Below are positions 1-7,927 of a stretch of DNA of 64,000 nt, piece by piece (within the stretch, counting starts at the first letter, position 1; every line of letters starts with the position of its first letter). The DNA is from Alkalibacter mobilis (GTDB lineage: Bacteria > Bacillota > Clostridia > Eubacteriales > Alkalibacteraceae). Made by a program: the position numbers and the translations under genes. Location of the stretch: NCBI RefSeq assembly GCF_015594845.1, contig NZ_JADNRK010000002.1, forward strand, positions 1-64,000. The letters run 5' to 3'. Under the pieces are notes generated by a model. It saw nothing but the letters and a program-made list of their open reading frames with translations. It did not search any database and had not been told where the DNA came from.

Positions 1-369
1 CAAGATATTTTTTATAAGAATCTAGAAAAATTCCAGAGTGTATTTCCAGAGGTTGAAGCTCTATCAAATTCAAACATTGAAGCTTTAAAAGCTAAAATTG
101 ATAATGGTGAGAGTTTAGATGCACTAAATATCAGTAAAAGTCCGGTAGAGACATATACGAAGGAAGTTGATGGAGATTTTTACTCTCTAAATGTGTACGC
201 TATTTTATTAGTTATAGGCAGTATGAAACATCAAGCTTGCCTGCTAAAAGTACTTTGAAAGGGTGGTTCTATATTGCGGAAGGAGCAATGCATCAAGGTT
301 ATACTTTAACTTTTAATTTGAAAAACAGCTCATCATATGCAACATATACTATCGAGGAACCAATTTTTT
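1..369 (+). pseudogene. Left-edge gene remnant, frameshifted
   Basis: An open frame enters from the left edge (frame 1) and runs to a stop at 256-258. Its translation stays protein-like up to about residue 67 (...DGDFYSLNVYAI). From about position 201 a different frame (frame 3) carries the plausible continuation (QYETSSLPAKSTLKGWFYIAEG...), which ends at a TAA near 367-369. The switch falls in an AT run (tattttatta), so one gene appears to be split by a single-base slip. The C-terminal part resembles a small extracellular beta-type domain, but I do not recognise the family. It could equally be a sequencing or assembly error. The 5' end lies outside the window. Confidence 0.5.
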
Positions 370-500
370 AATTAACAATTTCATTTTGTGAAATGGCATT
401 TTGGTGATTGTGTTTTAATAGTTAAACAAGTACTAATGTTTATTCACCGGTTTTTTAAAGTAAATTATTACATCATTGATGTAAGAGGAGGAGTTTAATC

Positions 501-1406
501 ATGAAGAAAATAAAATTGGCATTATTATATTTCATGTGTCTAATGAGTCTATTGCTATTTGCATCATGTTCTCCCAAAAATTCCATAGGAACATTATTCG
601 ATGCGGTTAATATAGTACTCGAGAATGAAAATGAATCTTTGATTTATTCCAGCGGAAAATATGCTTATCAAAATATGGAGTCTTTTGAAGATAAGATGCC
701 AGTTTATGTTGTTACATTCCTAAAGGTTGACGGTGATGAAATTTCTTATCTAACATACTCTGTTAAAGACGAAATCACTTTAATTGGGACAAGTACAACT
801 GTCATTTCAGAAGAAAAGAAAAGCCAGTTAGAACAACTTGATAATATTGAATCATTAGAACGGATTAAAGACTCAGAAGATTTAACGCATAAGGTATTAG
901 AAATGATTGAAGAAGATGAAGGACGAAGAATTGATGAAGAAGCTTATACAACTGGATTTCAGCTCGTGGGTGAGCAAGTAGAGTCATGGTTTTTCATCTA
1001 TGCAGTAACACCTGATAGTTTTATGGGACCTATTGTAGCGGCATATAATATGAAAACAGATGAAACCTTAGTGGTTGACCAACCTGTATCGGAAATGACA
1101 AGTATAAATACGTTTCGATTGAATAGTCGTTTGATAGTTTCAAAAAATCAGATATTGGATGTTGTTTACTCAGATAAACCGACTGAAAGCAAATGGGAAG
1201 ATGTGATCACGATGTTTCCTGAGTCTAAATTAACTATTAAGAGTTCTAAAATAATATCTGACAAAATACAGAATGGGTATAATGCAGAATGTTTTAATAA
1301 TGACGCAGAACCTATCAATGTTTATTCAAATATCGAGGGAAATATAGTACATACTTTGTACATATTTCAGGATGACTCTTGGTATTATACAGCGATAATC
1401 AGTTGA
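501..1406 (+). CDS. Putative lipoprotein of unknown function
   Basis: 301-residue protein. The N-terminus is a lipoprotein signal: positively charged MKKIK, a hydrophobic stretch of about 17 residues, then the lipobox LFASC with the modified Cys at about residue 23. It is therefore probably anchored to the outer face of the membrane. The mature part is acidic, without transmembrane segments or a family motif that I recognise. A strong AGGAGGAG site lies a few bases upstream of the ATG. It follows the broken gene at the left edge and may belong to the same small accessory group. The coding region is real by length, signal peptide and ribosome site; the function is unknown. Confidence 0.75.
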   Translation: MKKIKLALLYFMCLMSLLLFASCSPKNSIGTLFDAVNIVLENENESLIYSSGKYAYQNMESFEDKMPVYVVTFLKVDGDEISYLTYSVKDEITLIGTSTTVISEEKKSQLEQLDNIESLERIKDSEDLTHKVLEMIEEDEGRRIDEEAYTTGFQLVGEQVESWFFIYAVTPDSFMGPIVAAYNMKTDETLVVDQPVSEMTSINTFRLNSRLIVSKNQILDVVYSDKPTESKWEDVITMFPESKLTIKSSKIISDKIQNGYNAECFNNDAEPINVYSNIEGNIVHTLYIFQDDSWYYTAIIS

Positions 1407-1596
1407 GTTGTTTTGTAATATATTCTTATTCAGAATCACTGAACTTAGCGTTCAACTTATAGTTTAAATTTGGGGAAACAATCTGAAAATTTAATAAAGA
1501 GGCAGAGAGTAGAAATACGTATGACAAAGGTTCTAACTGAAAATCTAAAATTACAAAACCTTCTATATAATATATGGCTTTTTTTTGGGATATGGG

Positions 1597-1618
1597 AGGC
1601 AACAGTCCTTCTCCGCCA
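1597..1618 (+). other. tRNA 3'-end-like remnant
   Basis: The string CCTTCTCCGCCA at 1607-1618, followed by AAATAAAAA and a terminator, looks like the acceptor 3' strand and CCA of a tRNA of the serine type. The bases before it (GGCAACAGTCC) only loosely fit a T-arm, and no 5' half is present upstream. It may be the scar of a recombination at a tRNA gene. Short length makes chance resemblance possible. Confidence 0.25.
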
Positions 1619-1628
1619 AATAAAAATC

Positions 1629-1651
1629 AACCGCATAGTGCGGTTTTTTTA
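1629..1651 (+). terminator. Rho-independent terminator
   Basis: The arms AACCGCA (1629-1635) and TGCGGTT (1639-1645) enclose a 3-base loop and run directly into seven T residues. There is no clear gene immediately upstream; it may end the lipoprotein transcript or belong to the lost tRNA. Confidence 0.75.
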
Positions 1652-1927
1652 TTTGAAATCATTTGCCAAGCAGACGGTGGTCCAAAAGATAGTTCATTCT
1701 GAATTTGGTTTAAATTTAAAATCAACATTAATTTTAAGATTTCTGGTAATATGTAAGTGGTAGGCTATTTTAAATGATAAGTTCCAATAATGGAAAATAA
1801 GTAATGCGCGTAGAAGTAAATTGAGTAGCTTGCAAATGTACAAGGGTTGAAGATTAAGTCGTTAAGCAATTAATGAATTTTAAACCGACTATATTTGCCA
1901 TAAGATAATTTGAGGTGAGTGAACTGT

Positions 1928-2395
1928 ATGAGAAGAAAAGATAGAGAAGTATTTGAAATATCCGAATTGTTACAAATCATTGATCAGTGCAAAATTTGTA
2001 GGATTGCAATGCAGGATAGTGATGGTCTTTATATCGTACCTATGAATTTTGGTTACCAATATAAAGATGATAAATTGATCCTTTTCTTTCATAGTGCCAG
2101 GGAAGGAAGAAAAATTTCTGCTTTGGAAAAAGAGAACCACGTATGTTTCGAAATGGATTGCGAACATGCTTTAGTCAAAGCAGATACGGCTTGCCAACAT
2201 TCGTTTTCATTTAAGAGTTGTGTAGGTTTTGGTAAAGCTTCATTTATAGTTGATGTGGAAGAGAAAAAAACTGCATTATCTTCATTGATGAAACATCAAA
2301 CAGGCTTAAATTTTATGATCGATGATAAAATGCTGGATGGTGTATCCGTTTTTAAAATTATGGTCGAAAATTTTACAGGGAAATTTCATGGTTGA
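1928..2395 (+). CDS. PNPOx-fold (NimA-like) flavin protein
   Basis: 155 residues. The N-terminal MRRKDREV followed by LLQIIDQCKICRIAM and a later IVPMNFGYQY is the pattern of the pyridoxamine-phosphate-oxidase-like split-barrel family that includes NimA-type nitroimidazole reductases. These small proteins bind FMN or haem as dimers; the substrate cannot be told here. GAGGTG at 1912-1917 lies about 10 bases before ATG 1928 but only one base from a GTG at 1919, so I take the ATG as the start. Length fits the family. Several Cys and His residues (C-E-H, C-Q-H) lie mid-protein. Confidence 0.8.
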   Translation: MRRKDREVFEISELLQIIDQCKICRIAMQDSDGLYIVPMNFGYQYKDDKLILFFHSAREGRKISALEKENHVCFEMDCEHALVKADTACQHSFSFKSCVGFGKASFIVDVEEKKTALSSLMKHQTGLNFMIDDKMLDGVSVFKIMVENFTGKFHG

Positions 2396-2456
2396 CATGA
2401 AGAATTTACTTGGATATGTCAAATTAATTCATTTATTGATATTTTAAGGAGAAAAA

Positions 2457-2603
2457 ATGATGGACAATAACAAAGGTGCACCTGGAATTTATATAATGAA
2501 TGAAATTTTTGGAGATGAAAAATTATCAAAACACAAGAGAGGGAATGGATGTGGTTGCCTTGTGTTTATTTTGATAATCATATTGTTGATGGTTTTATTT
2601 TAA
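2457..2603 (+). CDS. 48-residue membrane microprotein
   Basis: ATG ATG at 2457, with AAGGAG at 2446-2451 five bases upstream, opens a 48-codon frame ending in TAA. The first half is polar, with a basic Lys/His/Arg patch and a Gly-Cys-Gly-Cys pair. The last 15 or so residues form a purely hydrophobic helix, so it is predicted to be a tail-anchored single-pass protein with the N-terminus in the cytoplasm. It sits about 60 bases after the PNPOx-like gene and may be co-transcribed. The gene is supported by its strong ribosome site and helix, not by any recognised family. Confidence 0.6.
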   Translation: MMDNNKGAPGIYIMNEIFGDEKLSKHKRGNGCGCLVFILIIILLMVLF

Positions 2604-2808
2604 AGCGTTCAAGCATGCATTTATTTCAAAGATTACTCTTTCTATATATAGTATGAAAAAATTAAGAAAAGGAAACCCATGTTAATCAAAAATAAATGAA
2701 GAATTTTTGCAATCGCAAGTATATATATGAATTTGCCCAAGAAATGGCATGATCCTATCAAATTTACATTAAATAGTTTATCAAGTAAATCGTGCAGCTT
2801 GCAGGTTA

Positions 2809-2837
2809 TTGTTTTTCTTATGCCATTTGGATATAAT
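2809..2837 (+). promoter_or_regulatory. Sigma-A-type promoter for methyltransferase gene
   Basis: TTGTTT (2809-2814), 17 bases, TATAAT (2832-2837). It sits about 50 bases before the chosen start of the methyltransferase gene. Confidence 0.6.
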
Positions 2838-2890
2838 ATTTGTAGATGAAAATATATTACAATAATTTTTGCGACGTTAAAGGGGAATCC

Positions 2891-3481
2891 ATGGATTCAA
2901 TAGAATACTACAACAAAAATGCTAAAGAATATATTATATCGACTGCTGGTTTGAAAATGGATGAACTGCTGAATAAATTTGCAGGCTACATCGACCAGGG
3001 TGGAACGGTTCTTGACATAGGATGCGGTTCCGGAAGAGATAGCATGTGGTTTAAAAAGAGAGGTTTCGATGTTTGGGCTCACGACGGATCTATTGCCATG
3101 GTGGAACACTGCAAAATTTTTTTGCATGACAGAGTTCAAGTGGCATCTTTTAATGACTACACCTCAAATATGGAGTTCGACGGGCTTTGGGCTTGTTCAA
3201 GCCTGTTGCACGTTCCAAGGTCAAAACTAAAATCCATAATTGATAAGTACACTTCGCTATTAAAAAAAAATGGCGTATTTTTCATGTCGTTCAAACTTGG
3301 AGAGGATGACCACGAAGATAGTGGCAGAGCATTTACCAACATGTCAAAATCTTTGATTGTTGAGTTATTGGATAGCTGCAATCAGTTGAAAATTGTAGAA
3401 CTAATTATTTCAACCGACCAAAGAACTGAAAGAAGAGAGGAAAGTTGGATCAGCGTGATCGCAAAAAAGCACGAAGACTAA
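2891..3481 (+). CDS. Class I SAM-dependent methyltransferase
   Basis: 196 residues. Motif I of Rossmann-fold methyltransferases is clear (VLDIGCGSGRDS), and an acidic loop follows (WAHDGS). The later LHVPRSKLKSII resembles the post-motif segments of UbiE/TehB-like enzymes. The substrate is unknown; small molecules or tellurite/thiol compounds are typical for the TehB-like branch. The frame is open back to 2846, but the AAAGGGGAA site at 2880-2887 fits ATG 2891 (MDSIEYYN), and families of this type usually begin at that point. It has its own promoter, so it is probably monocistronic. Confidence 0.85.
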   Translation: MDSIEYYNKNAKEYIISTAGLKMDELLNKFAGYIDQGGTVLDIGCGSGRDSMWFKKRGFDVWAHDGSIAMVEHCKIFLHDRVQVASFNDYTSNMEFDGLWACSSLLHVPRSKLKSIIDKYTSLLKKNGVFFMSFKLGEDDHEDSGRAFTNMSKSLIVELLDSCNQLKIVELIISTDQRTERREESWISVIAKKHED

Positions 3482-3559
3482 AGTCCGAAATTTGATATGA
3501 TTTAATTCAAGAAAAATTTTTAATAAAATCATATAATATTTAAGAGAGAAGGATTGAAA

Positions 3560-3979
3560 TTGAAAACCAACGTAGTCTTTTATTCAAAAACCGGTCATTC
3601 AAGAAAAATTGCAGAGGCAATCGGTAAGGAGTTAAACGTTACACCTAAAAGCATTAAGCCAGAATTGCAACTTGAAGAAACGGATCTGCTGTTTTTAGTC
3701 GGAGGAATATATGGTGGGAAGTGTTCTCCCGAGATAGTCCAATTTGCTTCAGAATTGACCAATAATAAAATAGTGAATGCTGTTTTAGTGACTTCTTGCA
3801 TGAGCAACAAGCAAGGCCAAGATGAGGTAAGGAAAACCTTGGAAAAAAATGGCATAAATGTATTTAAAAATGAGTACATTTGCAAGGGCAGCTTTCTTTT
3901 TTTCGGAATGGGACACCCGTCGATAGAAGAAGTTGAGAATGCAGCTCTTTTTGCCAAAAGAACTGCTTCTCAACTATAA
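3560..3979 (+). CDS. Flavodoxin-like protein
   Basis: 139 residues. The N-terminal pattern FYSKTGHSRKIAEAIG is a phosphate-binding loop of the flavodoxin type, and LLFLVGGIYGG matches the second FMN-contacting loop, so it probably binds FMN and carries electrons or supports a small reductase. Two TTG codons compete as start: 3554 lies directly against the AGAAGGA site, and 3560 has a normal six-base gap, so I choose 3560. A TATAAT at 3532-3537 may be its -10. It converges with deoC, with one base between the stops. Confidence 0.8.
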   Translation: MKTNVVFYSKTGHSRKIAEAIGKELNVTPKSIKPELQLEETDLLFLVGGIYGGKCSPEIVQFASELTNNKIVNAVLVTSCMSNKQGQDEVRKTLEKNGINVFKNEYICKGSFLFFGMGHPSIEEVENAALFAKRTASQL

Positions 3980-3980
3980 A

Positions 3981-4637
3981 TCAATCAAATTCCTTTAAAA
4001 TGCTTGATAATCTGCTTGTTCCAATTCGGCTACAACCTGATTCAATGAATGTAAGGGCGGTTTTTAAATCAGAAATACCGCCGGATGCTTTTAATTTCAT
4101 CTTGTCACTCACAGCTTTTTTCATGATATTTAATTTTTCTAATTTAGCTCCTTCATGAGCAAAACCGGTTGATGACTTGACATATGAAGCACCTGCATCT
4201 TCTGAAATCCTGCAAGCCATTATTATTTCTTCTTCTGTTAGATATGCGGTTTCAAGAATGACCTTTACAAGCACACCGGATGCTCTGACGACAGTTTCAA
4301 TGTCTTCCTTGACCAAAGCATGATTACGTGACTTGAGAGCGCCTATATTCATTACCATATCGATTTCTTGAGCTCCGTGATCAGCAGCTTCTTCAGCCTC
4401 AAGACCTTTTATATACGGGGTATGGGCGCCTGTCGGGAAACCGGCCACAGCCCCTAAAAGCGTAGTGCTTCCTTCCAGTAAAGGCTTTATCAGGCTTACC
4501 TTATTTGAGTGAACACAAAAATTTATCACATTCGCGTCCAAAGCAAATTTGCATTCGTTGATAATAAAATCATCTGTTGATTCTGGTTTCAGCACGGCAT
4601 AATCAATGTAGCGAACAAATTCATCTTTTGTTATCAT
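3981..4637 (-). CDS. deoC: Deoxyribose-phosphate aldolase
   Basis: 218 residues; cleaves 2-deoxyribose 5-phosphate to acetaldehyde and glyceraldehyde 3-phosphate in deoxynucleoside salvage. The class I aldolase residues are all visible: Asp93 in EIDMVMNIG, the Schiff-base Lys154 in YVKSSTGF, and Lys183 in LKASGGI. The frame extends to 4673, but AGGAG upstream of ATG 4637 (MITKDEF) fixes the start. It stands alone on the minus strand, without deoB, deoD or a nucleoside kinase beside it. A palindrome over its promoter (4681-4694) suggests repressor control. Confidence 0.95.
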   Translation of the reverse strand: MITKDEFVRYIDYAVLKPESTDDFIINECKFALDANVINFCVHSNKVSLIKPLLEGSTTLLGAVAGFPTGAHTPYIKGLEAEEAADHGAQEIDMVMNIGALKSRNHALVKEDIETVVRASGVLVKVILETAYLTEEEIIMACRISEDAGASYVKSSTGFAHEGAKLEKLNIMKKAVSDKMKLKASGGISDLKTALTFIESGCSRIGTSRLSSILKEFD

Positions 4638-4664
4638 AGTAAATCTCCTTCCGCTTACAAGTTT

Positions 4665-4693
4665 ATTATACACAAAAGAGCTTTAACGTTAAA
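4665..4693 (-). promoter_or_regulatory. deoC promoter with overlapping palindrome
   Basis: On the minus strand, TTTAAC (4693-4688), 17 bases, TATAAT (4670-4665). The 14-base perfect palindrome CTTTAACGTTAAAG at 4681-4694 covers the -35 element, a likely operator position. The regulator is not in view. Confidence 0.55.
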
Positions 4694-4713
4694 GGGACGA
4701 TCTAAAAATAAAT

Positions 4714-4742
4714 TTGCAATTTGTCGCTTATATTGGTATAAT
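4714..4742 (+). promoter_or_regulatory. rpsO promoter
   Basis: TTGCAA (4714-4719), exactly 17 bases, TATAAT (4737-4742). Divergent from the deoC promoter; transcription would start near 4749 and leave a leader of about 80 bases. Confidence 0.75.
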
Positions 4743-4748
4743 CCTTTT

Positions 4749-4830
4749 GTTAGATAACCTTTGTCTTGGTGAACCGAATCTCCGGCGGTACACTGTGATA
4801 ATGGGGATTCAAAAATTAGGAGGAATAAAA
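4749..4830 (+). promoter_or_regulatory. Structured rpsO leader, possible S15 autoregulatory element
   Basis: Between promoter and start codon, GAATCTCC (4776-4783) can pair with GGGGATTC (4803-4810), eight pairs with one G-U, enclosing a GC-rich segment, and the second strand ends 20 bases before the start codon. S15 is known to repress its own mRNA in several phyla through such leaders. Whether this one binds S15 is inference. Confidence 0.45.
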
Positions 4831-5100
4831 ATGGGTTTAGAAAAACAACAAAAAGCAGAAATCATCGAGCAATTTAAAAAAAGTGAGAAGGACACTGGTT
4901 CAGCAGAAGTTCAAATCGCACTTTTAACCAAAAGGATCAATGAACTTACAGAGCACTTTAAAGTTCATAAAAAAGATCACCATTCAAGAAGAGGACTTCT
5001 GAAAATGGTAGGACAAAGAAGAGGATTGTTAAACTATTTAAAGCGTAAAGACATCGCAAAGTACAGAGAAATCTTGGAACAATTAAATCTTCGAAAATAA
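4831..5100 (+). CDS. rpsO: 30S ribosomal protein S15
   Basis: 89 residues, the normal length. Typical segments are [20 protein letters not shown], the [19 protein letters not shown] core that contacts 16S rRNA, and LNYLKRKD near the C-terminus. S15 is a primary binder of the central domain of the small subunit. AGGAGGA lies just upstream of ATG 4831; the longer open frame from 4714 covers the promoter and is not coding. It is followed by a terminator and pnp, the classical rpsO-pnp pair. Confidence 0.98.
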   Translation: MGLEKQQKAEIIEQFKKSEKDTGSAEVQIALLTKRINELTEHFKVHKKDHHSRRGLLKMVGQRRGLLNYLKRKDIAKYREILEQLNLRK

Positions 5101-5103
5101 TCA

Positions 5104-5131
5104 AAGGCGGAGCGATCCGCCTTGTATTTTT
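5104..5131 (+). terminator. Terminator after rpsO
   Basis: AAGGCGGA (5104-5111), loop GCGA, TCCGCCTT (5116-5123), then a T-rich run. It should separate most rpsO transcription from pnp. Confidence 0.8.
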
Positions 5132-5154
5132 ATGTAGAGGGCGTCGATGCAATC

Positions 5155-5176
5155 AGGTCGTCAGTAGTAGCGACCT
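5155..5176 (+). other. Hairpin in pnp leader
   Basis: AGGTCG (5155-5160) and CGACCT (5171-5176) flank a 10-base loop, 30 bases before the pnp start. Leaders in this position are processed and autoregulated by PNPase in other bacteria; the role here is inference. Confidence 0.35.
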
Positions 5177-5204
5177 TTGATATATTATTTTAAGGAGGAA
5201 TAAA

Positions 5205-7292
5205 ATGCTTAAGACATTTAAAATGGAATTGGGTGGCAGAGATCTTATAGCTGAAATTGGAGAAATGGCTGAATTGGCAAATGGTTCTGTATTTTTAAGA
5301 TACGGACAGACTAATATGCTCGTAACTGCATGTGCTTCAAAATCACCGAGGGAAGGTATCGATTTTTTCCCGTTGAGTTGTGATTACGAAGAAAAAAGAT
5401 ATGCAGTGGGCAAAATACCGGGTGGATTCATAAAAAGAGAAGGAAGACCTTCGGAAAGAGCGATTCTGACTTGCAGGCTAATGGATAGACCATTGAGACC
5501 ACTTTTTCCCAAGGGATTTAGAAATGATGTACAGGTAGTGGCTACTGCCATGTCCATAAGTCAAGACAATGCACCTGAAGTTGTGGCTATGATAGGATCT
5601 TCAATAGCTTTATCAATATCCGACATACCTTTTCAGGGCCCTACAGGGTCGGTGATAATTGGATTGATCGATGGCGAATACATCGTAAATCCATCTGCAG
5701 CACAGCAGGAAATCAGTGATATGCACTTAGTGGTATCCGGAACAAAGGATGCCATAATGATGGTTGAAGCCGGAAGTAATGAAGTCAGCGAAGACGTAAT
5801 GCTGAAAGCTATACTATTCGCTCACGAAGAAATTAAAAAGATTGTTGCATTTGTGGAAATGATAGCAGCAGAGCTTCCTAAAGAAAAAATGAATTTTACA
5901 CCTTTTAAACCGGTTGAAGAAATTAATCAGGAAATCCGAGAATTTGCAACTGCAAAATACTTTGAAGCTATACAGACTGAAGACAAAAACCTCCGCACAG
6001 AAAAAATCGAGGAAGTAAATGCTTTAGTAGAAGATACATTTGCAGAAAAGTATCCCGAGAACATAAAAGATATCAAGGAAGTTTGTTACAGTCTTTTAAA
6101 AGAACAGGTCAGACTGATGATCGTTGAACAAGGCATCAGACCTGACAATAGAAAAACTGACGAAATAAGACCTATTTCATCGAAAATCGGTCTTTTGGAC
6201 AGAGTACACGGATCAGGCATGTTTACAAGAGGCCAGACTCAGGTTGTTTCTGCCTTGACCTTGGGAGCAATGGGTGATGTACAGATAATTGACGGTTTTA
6301 CTGATGAAGAAGAAAGCAAGAGATATATGCATCATTACAACTTTCCACCTTTCAGCGTAGGTGAGGCTAGACCTATGAGAGGTCCTGGCCGTCGAGAAAT
6401 TGGTCACGGTGCATTGGCTGAAAGAGCTCTTTTGCCGGTTATACCATCAGAAGAGGCTTTTCCTTATGCTATCAGAGTTGTATCTGAAGTTATAAGTTCA
6501 AACGGATCGACTTCTCAAGCCAGTGTTTGTGGAAGTTCCCTGGCGTTGATGGATGCCGGTGTGCCTATAAAAGCACCTGTTGCAGGAATTGCCATGGGTT
6601 TGATAAAAGAGGGAGAAAAAGTAGCCGTTCTTTCAGATATTCAAGGTATGGAAGATTTCCTTGGAGATATGGATTTTAAAGTAGCCGGCACCAAAGAAGG
6701 TATCACTGCAATACAAATGGATATAAAAATAGACGGTATCGATGAAAACATACTAACTGATGCTCTTGAAAAAGCGAGAGTAGGAAGACTTTTCATTTTG
6801 GATAAAATGAATGAAGTCATAAGTGAACCCAAATCTGAAATGTCGCCATATGCACCAAGGATCATAAGCATGTCGATTCACCCTGACAAAATCCGTGAGG
6901 TAATAGGAGCAGGTGGAAAAGTAATTAACAAAATTATTGACGAGACGGGTGTCAAGATCGATATCAATGACGAAGGAAAAGTATTCATTGCTTCGACAGA
7001 TCTTGAATCAGCTGAAAAAGCCAAGAAAATCATCGAGGGCATTGTAAAAGAAGTGGAAGTAGGAGAAATCATCACAGGAAAAGTAACCAGAATCATGAAC
7101 TTCGGTGCCTTTGTTGAAATAGGCGGCGGAAAAGAAGGTATGGTCCACATATCCAAGCTTGCTCATGAAAGAGTAAACAAGGTTGAAGATGTTGTAAATG
7201 TAGGCGATGAAATCACCGTTAAAGTAGTCGAAATAGACAAACAAGGACGAATAAACCTTTCAAGAAAAGCCACTTTACCCAAACCAGAGTAA
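5205..7292 (+). CDS. pnp: Polyribonucleotide nucleotidyltransferase (PNPase)
   Basis: 695 residues; 3'-to-5' phosphorolytic exoribonuclease of mRNA decay. Order of domains: first RNase PH domain ([20 protein letters not shown], then [20 protein letters not shown]), helical linker, second RNase PH domain ([14 protein letters not shown] ... [15 protein letters not shown]), then KH ([15 protein letters not shown]) and S1 ([15 protein letters not shown] ... GMVHISKL) RNA-binding domains at the C-terminus. Complete and of usual length. AAGGAGG precedes the ATG, and a terminator follows. Confidence 0.98.
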   Translation: MLKTFKMELGGRDLIAEIGEMAELANGSVFLRYGQTNMLVTACASKSPREGIDFFPLSCDYEEKRYAVGKIPGGFIKREGRPSERAILTCRLMDRPLRPLFPKGFRNDVQVVATAMSISQDNAPEVVAMIGSSIALSISDIPFQGPTGSVIIGLIDGEYIVNPSAAQQEISDMHLVVSGTKDAIMMVEAGSNEVSEDVMLKAILFAHEEIKKIVAFVEMIAAELPKEKMNFTPFKPVEEINQEIREFATAKYFEAIQTEDKNLRTEKIEEVNALVEDTFAEKYPENIKDIKEVCYSLLKEQVRLMIVEQGIRPDNRKTDEIRPISSKIGLLDRVHGSGMFTRGQTQVVSALTLGAMGDVQIIDGFTDEEESKRYMHHYNFPPFSVGEARPMRGPGRREIGHGALAERALLPVIPSEEAFPYAIRVVSEVISSNGSTSQASVCGSSLALMDAGVPIKAPVAGIAMGLIKEGEKVAVLSDIQGMEDFLGDMDFKVAGTKEGITAIQMDIKIDGIDENILTDALEKARVGRLFILDKMNEVISEPKSEMSPYAPRIISMSIHPDKIREVIGAGGKVINKIIDETGVKIDINDEGKVFIASTDLESAEKAKKIIEGIVKEVEVGEIITGKVTRIMNFGAFVEIGGGKEGMVHISKLAHERVNKVEDVVNVGDEITVKVVEIDKQGRINLSRKATLPKPE

Positions 7293-7320
7293 AAAATGAT
7301 ACAACAAGCCTTATAAACTG

Positions 7321-7348
7321 CATAAACCCTAGTGGTTTATGTTTTTTT
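7321..7348 (+). terminator. Terminator after pnp
   Basis: CATAAACC (7321-7328) and GGTTTATG (7334-7341) form an 8-bp stem followed by seven T residues. A second hairpin, AGAACAGTG (7356-7364) with CACTGTTCT (7373-7381), lies just downstream and is followed by a weaker T-rich run; it may be a backup terminator. Confidence 0.85.
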
Positions 7349-7407
7349 ATGTGATAGAACAGTGCGTAAACACACTGTTCTTGCGTTGTATTATTTTTCA
7401 TATTTAT

Positions 7408-7436
7408 TTGAAGTAGAAGACTATTTTCTATATAAT
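7408..7436 (+). promoter_or_regulatory. Promoter for dut-aspartokinase
   Basis: TTGAAG (7408-7413), 17 bases, TATAAT (7431-7436), ending 27 bases before the dut start. Confidence 0.7.
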
Positions 7437-7463
7437 TTAATATGTGAAATATTGGAGGGAATT

Positions 7464-7907
7464 ATGGAAAAGTGTAAAGTGAAAATAGTTAACAAATCGA
7501 AAAATCCTCTTCCGAAGTATGCAACGGAAGGTGCTGCAGGTCTGGATCTCTATGCAGATACGGACGAAAAAATTTTATTGAATCCCATGGAGATCAAATT
7601 AATACCCACCGGGATTTTCATTGAATTGCCCATAGGATTTGAAGTGCAAATTCGAGCACGAAGCGGCCTTTCGAGCAAATACGGCATTACTATGATAAAT
7701 GGAGTAGGAACTATCGATTCTGATTACAGAGGAGAAATAAAAGTGCCTTTGATAAATTTTGGAAAAGAAAAATATGAAATAAAACCAGGAGAAAGAATTT
7801 GTCAAATGGTAGTTAAAAGGTATGTAAGTGCTGAGTTCGAACTCGTGGAAAATTTGGATGAAACACACAGAGGCTCCGGAGGATTCGGGCATTCAGGAAA
7901 TCTTTAA
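7464..7907 (+). CDS. dut: Deoxyuridine 5'-triphosphate nucleotidohydrolase
   Basis: 147 residues; hydrolyses dUTP to dUMP and pyrophosphate, keeping uracil out of DNA and feeding thymidylate synthesis. The five trimeric dUTPase motifs can be read in order: AGLDLYA, RSGLSSKYGI, the catalytic GTIDSDYRGEI, ERICQMV, and the C-terminal GSGGFGHSG that closes the active site. GGAGGG precedes ATG 7464; the longer frame from 7332 covers the promoter. Only 20 bases separate it from the aspartokinase gene, so the two are probably co-transcribed. Confidence 0.96.
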   Translation: MEKCKVKIVNKSKNPLPKYATEGAAGLDLYADTDEKILLNPMEIKLIPTGIFIELPIGFEVQIRARSGLSSKYGITMINGVGTIDSDYRGEIKVPLINFGKEKYEIKPGERICQMVVKRYVSAEFELVENLDETHRGSGGFGHSGNL

Positions 7908-7927
7908 TTTTGGAAGGGTTTGGGATA

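Larger units (their letters stand above)
1407..1927. other. Intergenic stretch without a convincing gene
   Basis: About 520 bases. A 97-codon open frame from a TTG at 1470 has no ribosome site and no protein-like composition, and I reject it. What can be supported is a terminator at 1629-1651 preceded by a short segment resembling the 3' end of a tRNA (both listed separately). The remainder, 1652-1927, is AT-rich, and I see nothing in it except the GAGGTG ribosome site of the next gene at 1912-1917. Confidence 0.5.

Noticed and set aside
1470-1763. 97-codon plus-strand frame from TTG
   Set aside because: No ribosome site; it spans the tRNA-like scrap and a terminator; composition is not protein-like.
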